Assembly: GCF_030272615.1 (NCBI RefSeq)
Contig: NC_081415.1
Location: 231,829,303 to 231,893,302 of the forward strand
Length of the DNA: 64,000 bases
DNA from: Cryptomeria japonica
Taxonomy: Eukaryota > Streptophyta > Pinopsida > Cupressales > Cupressaceae
Direction: 5' to 3'
The notes under the pieces are model-generated. The model did not search any database and was not told where the DNA came from. It saw nothing but the letters and a program-made list of their open reading frames with translations. Of the stretch, positions 1 through 9,701 are shown one piece after another. The translations under genes and the position numbers were made by a program. Within the stretch, counting starts at the first letter, position 1. Every line of letters starts with the position of its first letter.

Positions 1-711
1 TTGGCAGGTCATCCTTCGGCAAGTTGCCTCAGCCTCCGTCTACGTTCTACTTGCTGTTCCAGAATCAAGGCCCTCTGCGCGGCCTCCCACTCGTCCGTTT
101 CTGCTTTCTTATTTCTATCTTTATTTAATAGGTTGGGCATTAATTCCCATACATTTCCATAATTCACAACACATAAACTAGAACAAGCCTTTATTAATTC
201 ATTTCGTCAATACAACTCGTGTCAATATTATGACACCTTTATTTGAATATAGAATGTTCCTTTATCCCTATGGGATTCAGGGTTCAATTCCTTCCTGGCC
301 TCGTGCCATCCCGCTCCACTTCCTGATGGCTGCTTTCTTCGTACTGTTGAAGGATTTGTTGGCGTCACTCTTCCTGGGCATTATCCTCCAGGCGAGCTTG
401 TTGTGCCAGCGATGCCTATGCAAGCAACCGGGGAAGGTGGTTCATCAACCGATTTACTGTCGGGCTAACCTCCAGCGCTGTCCACACAGCACTTGGTGGG
501 ATTTCCGCCTCCGTGGCCTCTTGTCGGATGTAGGTCTCGATGGCTACCTGGAGCAGAATTGAAAATTCCCTCGTCCCAGTGTCTTCTCCGTTGTAGAGCT
601 CTGTTTGTGCGTCGTCGGCCTCTGGGTTTATCTCACCAACGGGTAGGCCCATCGTGACCATGCGCCATCCGCGTCTTCCATTCCCGAGTATGTCTAGGCA
701 ACGGCGCCAAA
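1..711 (-). pseudogene. Gypsy (Ogre/Tat/Athila-type) 5' internal fragment
   Basis: Read on the minus strand, this is a second copy of the leader and early gag region of the element at 8901-18585. The frame at 416-757 encodes a protein in which 65 of 78 residues, by eye, match the leader ORF of that element (motifs EFSILLQVAIETY and MNHLPRLLA). Stops interrupt it below base 420, but similarity continues to base 1, including the start of the gag frame. A primer-binding-site-like TGGCGCCGTTGCC, complementary to the 3' end of plant tRNA-Asp, lies at about 697-709 on the minus strand. The fragment runs off the left edge, so the rest of the element, if present, is outside the window. Confidence 0.8.
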
Positions 712-984
712 TGTTTGCTCTCTCGGGTGAATAACTTAAAGTACACAGATAAAGCACGTAATGCAGAATAATAATGCCATAGATATCAGGTCAAATATAA
801 GAGATGTTATTCCATTCATAATCGTGTGTCACAAGTTACATTTGGAAGTATATAAAGATACCGAGGGGGTGCTAGTGCCAACCGCCACACCGCAACTGCC
901 ACCCCTCGGTTACCACTAACCAAGACAATTACAACTTACAACTTAATTAACTAGTTTTATTTGTTTACAATATTGCTGCTAACA
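712..984 (-). repeat. candidate 5' LTR of the left-edge Gypsy fragment
   Basis: The tRNA-Asp-like primer-binding site of the left-edge fragment is preceded, on the minus strand, by a sequence ending GAGAGCAAACA. This matches the end of the element A LTR in position and in its ACA terminus. Going back about 270 bases, close to the 279-bp LTR of element A, the minus strand reads TGTTAGCAGC, a plausible TG start. The start is inferred from length only, and overall similarity to the element A LTR is low. Confidence 0.45.
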
Positions 985-1735
985 GTTGCCACCATCATGT
1001 GGCAAAAAATGCTTGGCTTTCTCAAAGGCCAAAATTTTTAATTAGTGAGAGTGAAGGATGTCTACCCACCTCCCAAACATAGAAGGTGTTGTTGCAGGGT
1101 AAGAAAGAAGGGGCCACATTGGCCATACAAAAAACCAACTCCATAGCATGAGGGAGGCTTGTAGGCAAGCTAACATTTGCTTTTATAACAGGCTTACCAA
1201 TGTTGACAAGATTTTTGGATCCTCAGAAGCTGGAATGTAATCCTTATTCAAAAAATCAATTAACAAACAAAGAACCTTCCAATATATAGTGGTAGCCACC
1301 ATGGAATTCAGGCACTCAATCCCTGGACGGTCTTCCCAGCCATCTGGCCCAAAGATTTCTTAAATGAAATGTAGGCCCTGCTTCTCTGTAATCTCAGAAA
1401 TTAGTTTGAATTTCCTGGTAGTTACACTTCTCCAAAGAGATTTTTTTAAGCTAATGAGTAGACTTGAACTCTAGACACTGAAGCCACAAAACCTATTGTA
1501 GAGAGTAGAAAAAAAGGCAACTGAACATGCTTTGTCTGTTTACTTAGAAAGGAACAGTGAAGAGAGATAGTATTTCATCAATCTGCATTGAATTTATGAG
1601 GCCTTCACACTTGTATCCTTTGTTGGCATAAGGGCGACAACATACCCATGCAAACCAATGGTGCCATGGGAATAAAGGAGAAGGGTACAGATCTATTATA
1701 TATAAGTACACTCATCTTAAGATATGCATAGGTGG
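985..1735. other. unassigned AT-rich stretch
   Basis: No convincing coding frame, RNA gene or terminal repeats were seen between the left-edge Gypsy fragment and the solo LTR. It is probably intronic or intergenic host DNA. Confidence 0.5.
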
Positions 1736-2202
1736 GGATGTGTTGTGACGTATTCACACATCGCCCCATTGCAAATGGGGACCCCTACTTTTTGCTTTCT
1801 AGGGTTAGTTTTCTTGGCTTAGTCTTTTAGGTTCTTGGCTATTGATCTTTGCATTAGAATTGCCAGAGAGCCAGAGAGCTTATTTGAATAGGATGCTCTT
1901 GTTAGGTTGAGATGAACCAATGGGTGGCCCAGGTCAGGGTCTCTTTGAAAGCCCTCTTTAGGTCTGGCCTTGGCCTAGTTTTGGGGTTAAGTCTTGATTA
2001 GGATGATGAAGTAAAGATCAAGTGCAATCATGAAGGAGAGAATGGAGGGAGGTAAAGATTTCTTCACTTAGTTTGATGAAGTCCTTTTACTTCTAGGCTT
2101 TGATTGGCATGGAACTGACCTATTTGCCCTTAGAAAATGCCTAATGATCAAGTCTAGACTTGAAAGTTTGACAAGATGAAGAGAAAGCTAAGCCTATCTT
2201 TC

Positions 2203-3870
2203 AAATTCGCTCCTGACCCTTCCAAAGGTACATGAGCGAATTCCTCCTAAACTCCCTTTGCCCTCCTAATTTGGATGAAATCCCACTCTAGAATGATTAA
2301 TTGAGAGAGATTGGCATGAATTCACCCTTGGGGATGCCTTTGGACAAACTTTGACTTGGTAATTTGGAGAGAGTCAAGAATTTGAGCAATATTGCAAAAT
2401 TCGCTCTTGACCCTTCCAAAGGGTCAGGAGCGAATTTGCTTAGACTTTTCTCTTGCCCCCAGTTTGGATCATGAACCTTTTTCCCATTGTTTGAGTGAGA
2501 GAGAAAATGATCTATCCATGCCTTTGAAGGTGAGTTGACAGGAAGTTGAGCAAGGAAGTGTGAAGAATTTGAGCTCTAAAGCCAAATTCGCTTAGGACCC
2601 TTCTAAAGGGTCAGGAGCGAATTTTCTTAAAACACCTATTTGCTCCTTGTTTGGGTCAAAATATTTGTTACTATGGAGTGATCGAGGGAGGATTGATGTG
2701 TGCATGCCTTGAGAATGAATTGGAAACAAGATTGAATGATAAAGGTTAAGAATTTGAGCTAAAATGCTAAATTCGCTCCTGACCCTTCCAAAGGGACAGG
2801 AGCGAATTTCCTTAGATCTCCTCTCTTGGACCTAACTTAGATCAAAAATCTTGCTCCTATGCCGAAGATTGACCTATCTATGCCTTGTGAGCGAATTCAA
2901 ACAAGATTGGATGATGAAAATTGAGCCATGAAGCCAAATTCGCTCCTAACCCTTCCAAAGGTACAAGAGCGAATTTCCTTAGATTTCCCTCCTTGCACCT
3001 AGTTTGGACCATAAATCTTGCCCCCATGACGTAAATGAAAGAATGTTAATGCTTTGAAAGTGAATTGAAGAAGTTAAATGAACTTGGAACATGGAGAAAT
3101 TGAGAATTTGAGGCTTAAAGGTCAAATTCGCTCCTGACCCTTCCAAAGGGTCCAGAGCGAATTTTCTCAAAGGGTCATGTACCTTCCAAAGGTACCAAAG
3201 CGAATTTATCTAAGAGCACCTTCTTGCCCCTTATTTGGATCAAATTAATGATTCTATGCCTTGAGTGAAGGGGACTTGATTTGTTCATGCCCTTGAAGTG
3301 AATTCAAACAAGGTGAAGTGATGAAATATGGAGAATTTGTGCAAACTTGCCAAATTCACTCTCGACCCTTCCAAAGGGTCCAAAGCGATTTTTCTCAAAG
3401 GGTCATGTACCTTCCAAAGGTACAGGAGCGAAATCCTTGAGGAGACCTAATTCTTCACCAAAGTCATTGAGTGGTTGTCATTTTGAGCAATAGTGAGAGC
3501 AAATTGGCTTGAGTATGGAAAGAAAAGGATCAAAGTTCAAGTCTAAGACAAAGTTATGAGAAAAGAAGTGTGAATTGAGCCTAAAGGAGCAAATTCACTC
3601 CTGACCCTTCCAAAGGGTTCAGAGCGAATTTCTTCAAGAGACCTTGTACCTTGCTCAAACCTTTGAACCAACCCATTCCCTAAGTAATTTTAAAGGCAAA
3701 TGACTTGATTTTGATGAGGAAAATGTTGAGAGATGAAGTTCTATGAAGGAAGAATTGAGCAAAATGCCAAATTTGCTCCTGACCCTTCCAAAGGGTCCAG
3801 AGCGAATTTTCCTAGAAGGTCATGTACCTTCCAAAGGTACCGAAGCGAAATCTCTTCTAGGCCTTCCTAA
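2203..3870 (+). repeat. degenerate ~170-240-bp tandem repeat with hairpin core
   Basis: At least nine degenerate units are recognisable by a core starting near 2203, 2397, 2584, 2769, 2936, 3124, 3352, 3591 and 3769. Each core has the form AAATTCGCTCCTGACCCTT, a short CCA loop, then a near-complementary arm ending GCGAATTT. The best copies pair 18 of 19 positions. Between cores, a diverged spacer with a TTTGGATCAAA-like motif recurs. Several later units carry a second half-hairpin with CCTTCCAAAGGTAC. The array lies in the U3 part of the solo LTR. Confidence 0.8.
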
Positions 3871-3979
3871 GGTTCAAAATGATGATATCTTCATATGAAA
3901 GAATTGGAATCTAAGGCTAAAATGATAAAAAGAAGGCAATAAGTGAATTTAACTAGTAAAGAAGCTAATTTGCTCATAT

Positions 3980-4381
3980 ACCTCTCAAAGGGTCCAGAGC
4001 GAAGATTCCATTTTAGGGCCTGTCCTTCCAAAGGGTCGAGAGCGAATTTTCATTATAGGTCTTGTACTTCCAAACGGTCCAGAGCAAATTTTCATTACAG
4101 GTCCTGTCCTTCCAAAGGGTCTAGAGCGAATTTTCATTATAGGTCCTATCCTTCCAAAGGGTCCAGAGCGAAAATTCCATTTTAGGGCCTGTCCTTCCAA
4201 AGGGTCAAGAGCGAATTTTCATTATAGGTCTTGTCCTTCCAAAGGGTCCAGAGCAAATTTTCATTATAGGTCTTGTCCTTCCAAAGGGTCCAGAGCGAAT
4301 TTTCATTATAGGTTCTATCCTTCCAAAGGGTCCAGAGCGAGTTTTCATTATAGGTCCTGTCCTTCCAAAGGGTCCAGAGTG
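3980..4381 (+). repeat. 42-bp tandem array (about 9.5 copies)
   Basis: A compact array follows the longer repeats. The CCTTCCAAAGGGTC(C/G)AGAGCG motif starts at about 4024, 4066, 4108, 4150, 4193, 4235, 4277, 4319 and 4361. That is a 42-bp step, once 43. The unit is the right half of the hairpin core plus an ATTTTCATTATAGGTC-like tail, so the array looks like a secondary expansion of half of the longer repeat. Because 42 is a multiple of three, it creates spurious open frames on both strands. Confidence 0.9.
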
Positions 4382-5179
4382 AAATTGATCCTAGTGCCTT
4401 CTTGTTGATGGTTTGAAGTGAGAAATACCATGTTAGGATGAATATATCATATGTGCTTGACACCATCTTTTGTTTGTTTCGTAGATCTACAAGACCAAGT
4501 TGGAAGGAGATTAGGCAAGGACAAGGACGGCCTCTTCAAACCTCATCATCATCAAGGACACCTCAAATCTATGGAGGAAGACTCAAAGTGCTATTAAGTT
4601 GAAAGGACTTCGAATGATCAACAATTGCAAGCAATGGAGCTAGCCATCCTCAAGGACCTCATTGTATCACAAAGAGAAATCACAAGATATCAGAAGAAGG
4701 ATCATACAAGCACTTCAAAGAGCATTAAGCACAAGACAGTCAAGGAAAGGTACATCATTCATCAAGTACATCAAGGACGAAGGAGGATCAACCAAGGTCA
4801 GTGCAAGGGTACGTTGAAGAAGCAGATAGTTTCAGAAGAGTTAATTAAAATTAGCTTCTCATCATCATCACATTGAATATCAAGAGATACAACATTCCTT
4901 GACCAAGCACAAACGCAAGACAAGGTGGCATCCTAGTCACTGTTCCTCCAGTCAGAAAGGTCCACATCAGCATGTCCAAATTCTATGAATCACGCTTCTG
5001 CACGAAGGCACAAACTCTGATGTACCTACCCCTGTTTCCTATTGGTTCTCATGCATTGAATGTAATTTTTTCATTGGCTAAAGGAGTTTGTTGTAACAAA
5101 CCCTAATTAGGGTTTTCATCCTGAAATCCTAGCCATTCATTGTAAATCAATCAGAGCCATTGAGATGTAAAGAGCTCTC

Positions 5180-5188
5180 TATATAAAG
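5180..5188 (+). promoter_or_regulatory. TATA box of the solo LTR
   Basis: TATATAAAG lies about 860 bases before the 3' end of the solo LTR, in a CTCTCTATATAAAGCTCT context. This is where a U3/R promoter would be expected. Transcription start is inferred about 25-35 bases downstream. Confidence 0.5.
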
Positions 5189-6049
5189 CTCTGGCTCTTC
5201 ATTTGTAAAGGTTAATAGTTAGTTAATAGTGGTTAGAACAACCAATAGTCAATAAGTTAATAGTCAATAGAATAGAAGTTAGAGTAGAGTAGGAGGAGAA
5301 GGTAAGAAATTGTTGCCTTAATTGTAAAAGATTCCAATTACATTGAAGATATGGTGAAATATGTTGTCCCTTTGCAATGTGCATGGTTTCTTGTTGAATC
5401 TTCATATTAGATGGTAGATAATTAGATTGAATGGAGAAAGTTGTTGAATGCACTTGTGTGGAATCTGCCTAGTCCATACCACGAGCCTCTTACTGATTGT
5501 AAGTGCGCCCTGCGTGGTCAACTGACATTGAATGAGCTTAATCTCGAATTTTTATACATACATTGTTCATGCATTAACTTGAATGGTGATCAGTGTCTGA
5601 TGGTGTAACGATTTGAACATATTCGAAGCGTTCCTTAGAAGATTGCACTGAGCTGGTGTCAAATTGTTCAGTTTGATGGTGAGACCTAGCCCAGTAGGAC
5701 TCCACCTAGTCATTCATCTATATTCTTACATTCTAGGTTCTAGAATTGATTCTCTAAACCCTATGCTTTTGATATTTCTTTATTTCCCAGCGAGTAGTTA
5801 GGACTCAAGTTCTAGCTAATTAAGCATTTAGGCATTCAAATGTAAGTCCCCGTGTGATTCCAACATAATCACATCAGACCAACTGTGCTTATCCACACGT
5901 AGAGACCCTACATACCAGAACCTTGGAGTTATTTCGATTGATCCTTAGGCAAATCTTCAACATTCGAATAACTTTGTTCAAGAGAGGATAAGATACCTTG
6001 GTACTTTATTCTGCGTTCGCATGTGTGTAAAAAACACATCAACAGGATG

Positions 6050-6665
6050 GTGTCCTTATTCCTATATTAGACTTTCCTTGTAAGTATGAGTTGCATGTTT
6101 TCTTGGCGTATTGCCCTGTTTAAATACTAGAGCATTCTTGTTAGAGGCATATTGTTCCTAAAGCATATTATTATTTATCAGCTTCCATTTCAAATTATAA
6201 ATGAGTTAGGCAAACTAACATGGGTGTTACATATAATTTGTGATCTTGTTGCTGGAATGCTTGTTGCCAGGTGTCTTGCCATACCAATTACAACCATAAT
6301 AGCTATCATTGCTTATGCTACACGATAGAAATGTTACCATTCCATTTATTAGAAGCAAGCACCTGCATATTGTCATTATGTTGCTTACCTACATGAATTT
6401 TGTTTCCTCCCTGTTTAAAATTCTTTAAAGACTTTTAGTTTTCTTGTTTTTTTTGAACACTAGTCTTCATTTTATGTGATCTATTATATTCAGAACTTAT
6501 TTTTTTAGTGATGACTGCCATAACTTTTATTTTTTGTTAATTTGCTATTGTCTCAGATGTAATCTTATGAGAGTATCAAAATTGTGGGAACTTTATTTTA
6601 GTGTAGTGCATGTCTTGAGCTCTTAACTAACAACATATTTCTGGCATCGATTGGAAAAATCGCAG
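6050..6665. other. unassigned, probably intronic
   Basis: AT-rich DNA with no coding signal. A CTAAC branch-point-like motif near 6627 and a CGCAG acceptor at 6661-6665 precede the exon-like segment that follows. Confidence 0.4.
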
Positions 6666-6853
6666 GGCAAGGAAAAGTGAACATTAACTGCAAGAAACCA
6701 GTAGATTTGCTTCAACAAAATAAGAACGGAATTCTAATGGAAAATCAAAATGGGCTAAGTTTTGAGAAACACACTATATATAGTGAGGAAGTCCTTAACA
6801 GGGAAGCGACCAAGTTTGATTTGGGAAACAATGCAAACCCAAATACTGGAAAG
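6666..6853 (+). CDS. candidate upstream exon of the NAD kinase gene
   Basis: An open segment runs from a CGCAG acceptor to an AAAG|GTATTG donor (GT at 6854-6855). Read in the open frame, it encodes a polar stretch that includes EEVLNREATKFDLGNNANP. The exon starts at the second codon position and ends on a complete codon. That is the phase needed to join the NAD kinase exon at 40758, which starts on a complete codon with ITLEWVSPPQ. I do not recognise a catalytic motif here. The region just before that motif is poorly conserved in plant NAD kinases, so the assignment rests on phase, strand, order and coding character. It may instead be an exon of another transcript. If correct, the next intron is 33.9 kb. 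Confidence 0.5.
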
Positions 6854-7024
6854 GTATTGTCTGCAAAATGTGTGACATTAAATACTTACCTTTTGCTTCA
6901 AAACAGTGATAACGTGAGCATTTTATTTGGTAAAGTTGCTTCAAACTGTTTGATGTGGAGGCTTAGAAGTTATGCTTTCAACTTCTCACCATCTAGCCAT
7001 TTTTCTAGAAGAGAAGGTGGATAA

Positions 7025-8895
7025 ATGTGCTTTATATATTCTGGCTACAGTAGATACGGTCTCGGCCTTAATTTTATTGCCTTATAAATTTTCAAAGAAT
7101 TTTCATTCTTTCTACCATCTGTTATCCTTGTTCTATTTGTGTTCATATTGCTTCTATTCTTTTTCATTATTCTGCATTGTCCATTTTGTTCTGCTCAGCA
7201 ACTTTTATACAACCACCTGCAAATTAGGCGACCTCTTTGCTTTCCCTGCTACCATTTTCCCCCCCATTTTGGGCTACGGCAACTACTCTTGGAAGAAATA
7301 TACTGGCTTCTGCTCATGAAAAAAATATACTGGCTGCTATTTTGCAGTTTCTATTCACATCAAAATAACTAAGCACCGTAACGTACTGTCCATATAAACT
7401 ACTTTGGTTGATGGGAATAAGTGTGCATTACTGATATTTCTGTAGCTAGAAGACTAAATTTGCTTGTTTATCTGCCAAAGTTTGAGGTCGTGATTGCTAA
7501 TAGAAGATACATAACAAGAGATGCAACACAGGAATGTTTTTATATGTTAAAACAACTTGAAAGATGAACAAATGGGAATGGCCGTTTCTTGGTCTCATGC
7601 AGCTTTTTGCCTTTGCTTGTTTGCACATTTATAACTGCTGTAGACCACTGCAGGCCATTTTCATTCATATCATTTATTTTTGCTGCCTCAGGTTCCTGTA
7701 AAAGTGTTCAGGCCTCTAAAATTTGACATTACACGTGTATATTTTATGGCTGTTACAGGGGCCTTTAATGCTCAACCTTACCCAATCTTGTTTCTCATCA
7801 CATTTCCAAATTTATTATTTTTTTATCACCCTGAAATCATGGCTTGCCCAAGAGTTCAATGAACCCCTCCCCTCAGCAACCACATCAGCAGACTCATCTC
7901 CTCTATTAAGGAATCATCCATGAGCAACAACAAAAGTTGAATCCAATCCCTTATCTCTTAAGAAGGGACAACTCTCAATAATTTTCTGAGAAATCTGGTA
8001 AGATCATGGCATAGGAATCTGGGGGGCTGTTATCAGAAAGACCCTTGTGAAATAGAATACTTTTTACATGTTTAAGGAAAATATAATTGGGAGACCTGAA
8101 AATATTTTTCAGCTCATGATTCAAGATGTGTCCATGCCTTAATGAATTTCTGGGTGCTTCACTGAGCTTGTGTACCATTACAAGGCTGCCTATCACCAAC
8201 AACCACCCAAACATCACTGAAAATGTAGAGCACCAAGCACCAAGCACCAGATGAGACTACCACATCTACCCGACAAAACACGACAAATCCTTATAGAATG
8301 GAGAGTAGATACAACCTGTCAAAGATTACGCACATGCCAAGCATAAAGAATCATTATTATCAGTCACCACCTAGCCTGCCACTTAAACCATAGACATGAC
8401 TAATGATCATTAATGAGGGGCGCTGAAGAAAAATCCAATCACAGTGGATGATCTTCAATTGAAAGGCGCTGAAGAAAAATCCAATCACAGTGGATGACCT
8501 TCAATTGAAAACATACTCAGCTTGTCCCAATCCTTTAAATTTGAATTTTCTAAGGTCCTGAAGGGTGATAAATTAATGCCTTTGTTAGCACAAAGGTATG
8601 CCACCTTGTTTTGTTCCCAAAAGCAATGAGAGAAATATATATTATCAAAATGACTGAATAATTCAATGACTGTCTTTAAAAGAGAGTCAAATTTCCAATT
8701 AGGATGGTGCTTTCTTCAGACCAAATTATTGTTTAGGGAGCCACTTTCTACAACAAGATTACATCAACCTTCTGAGAAGGCCATAGAAATTAGCAAATTA
8801 GTGCTTTTTTCAGACCATTAATAATGTTTAGGGATCTTTCTTTGATGAAGGAATTAGGCAATTATGTAACGCATAACCTGCACTGGCAGGCACTC
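7025..8895. other. unassigned intronic DNA before element A
   Basis: AT-rich, with short open frames that lack family features. A CCTCAG acceptor-like site near 7692 is followed by a short open stretch, but I could not tie it to a protein. The only structured feature is a 46-bp direct repeat at 8419-8510. Confidence 0.45.
8419..8510 (+). repeat. 46-bp tandem duplication
   Basis: Two adjacent, nearly identical 46-bp units start GGCGCTGAAG at 8419 and 8465. They differ at about one position, so the duplication is recent. No function is evident. Confidence 0.9.
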
Positions 8896-8900
8896 AAGGT

Positions 8901-9179
8901 TGTTGTCGGGTAATTAAGCAATAAGACATTTAATGTAATTAGAGTTAATGACGGCAGTTAACCCGTCGGTTGTCGACAGTTGACACCGGGTAACTGACCG
9001 GTCACCTTTATATATTAGCGAGTCCTTGGTCATGGGGACGGAGTTAGTATGGTCATTGTCGTTGTACTGACATTATTATGAATCAATGAAGATCTGAGTT
9101 TCTTTATATTTTGTCATGATGCATTTTGTCATGTCTATTATTTCTGCAATGCATTGAATTACACTTTATTGGCAAAACA
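8901..9179 (+). repeat. 5' LTR of element A
   Basis: 279 bp, from TGTTGTCGGG to TTGGCAAAACA. A TATA-like TATATATTA lies at 9009-9017. The GACCGGTCACC stretch just upstream contains the palindrome GACCGGTC. It differs from the 3' LTR at 7 of 279 positions by eye (2.5%), all transitions. Confidence 0.97.
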
Positions 9180-9181
9180 TT

Positions 9182-9194
9182 TGGCGCCGTTGCC
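9182..9194 (+). other. primer-binding site of element A (tRNA-Asp type)
   Basis: TGGCGCCGTTGCC begins two bases after the 5' LTR. It is complementary to the 3' end of plant tRNA-Asp(GUC) over 13 bases. The following bases (TAGA) no longer match. Confidence 0.85.
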
Positions 9195-9235
9195 TAGACA
9201 GACTCGGGAAAAGGAGTGGATGGCGTACGGACGCG

Positions 9236-9604
9236 ATGGGCCTACCCGTGAGCGAGATTAACCCTGAGGCGGACGACGCACGAATAGAGCTCTACGACGG
9301 AGAAGATACTACAACAAGGGAATTTTCAATCCTGCTTCAGGTGGCCATCGAAACCTACGTCCGAAGAGAGGCCATGGAGGTGGAAGTTCCAACAAGTGCC
9401 GTGTGGACCGCACTGGAAGTTAGCCCTGCGGTGAATCAGTTGATGAACCACCTCCCTCGATTGCTCGCACATGCTTCACTCGCACAGCGGGCTCGCCTGG
9501 AGGAAATTGCTTGCGAAGAACGACGCCAACAGATCCTCCTACAGTATGAAGAAAACAACTGTCGTTGGGAAGCGCAACAGGATGGCATGCGACGGGACAC
9601 TTGA
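9236..9604 (+). pseudogene. element A leader ORF (unknown function)
   Basis: A 122-residue frame begins just after the primer site and ends at TGA (9602-9604). It is in a different frame from the downstream gag. It is acidic at the N-terminus (NPEADDARIELYDGED) and has a predicted helical, charged C-terminus rich in Arg, Glu and Gln. A diverged copy at 416-757 (minus) keeps about 83% of its residues, which suggests protein-level constraint while the family was active. It may be the N-terminal part of gag, later frameshifted, or a separate small protein. I do not recognise a domain. Confidence 0.6.
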
Positions 9605-9701
9605 ACCTTGAGCCGTACGGGGCGGAATAAAGAACACTCATTGTAATAATTATGTCATATTGTTGACATAGACTTGTATCCTACAGGATGAATGAATAAA
9701 A

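Larger units (their letters stand above)
1741..6044 (+). mobile_element. 4.3-kb solo LTR with 5-bp TSD
   Basis: The segment begins TGTTGTGACG and ends ACACATCAACA, giving the 5-bp terminal inverted repeat TGTTG/CAACA. It is flanked by GGATG at 1736-1740 and GGATG at 6045-6049, a perfect 5-bp target-site duplication. There is no second LTR, primer-binding site, polypurine tract or element protein inside, so I read it as a solo LTR left by LTR-LTR recombination. A TATA-like box at 5180-5188 fits a U3 promoter and sets the + orientation. The U3 part carries two tandem-repeat systems (2203-3870 and 3980-4381). At 4304 bp it is very long for an LTR. A non-coding element with unrecognised ends is the alternative. 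I cannot assign a superfamily. Confidence 0.8.

Noticed and set aside
3980-4381. Evenly spaced repeats that could suggest a CRISPR array
   Set aside because: The intervening sequence is itself repeated, so there are no unique spacers. It lies inside a plant LTR with no cas genes.
3943-4466. Open frames on both strands with repeating Phe/Tyr/Arg/Ser or Trp-Thr-Leu-Trp-Lys-Asp units
   Set aside because: They come from the 42-bp tandem array. The period is a multiple of three, so every frame stays open by chance. There is no start context or domain.
7680-7923. Possible NAD kinase exon after a CCTCAG acceptor
   Set aside because: The short open stretch has no NAD kinase similarity. The exons at 6853 and 40758 already join in phase 0, so no extra exon is required.
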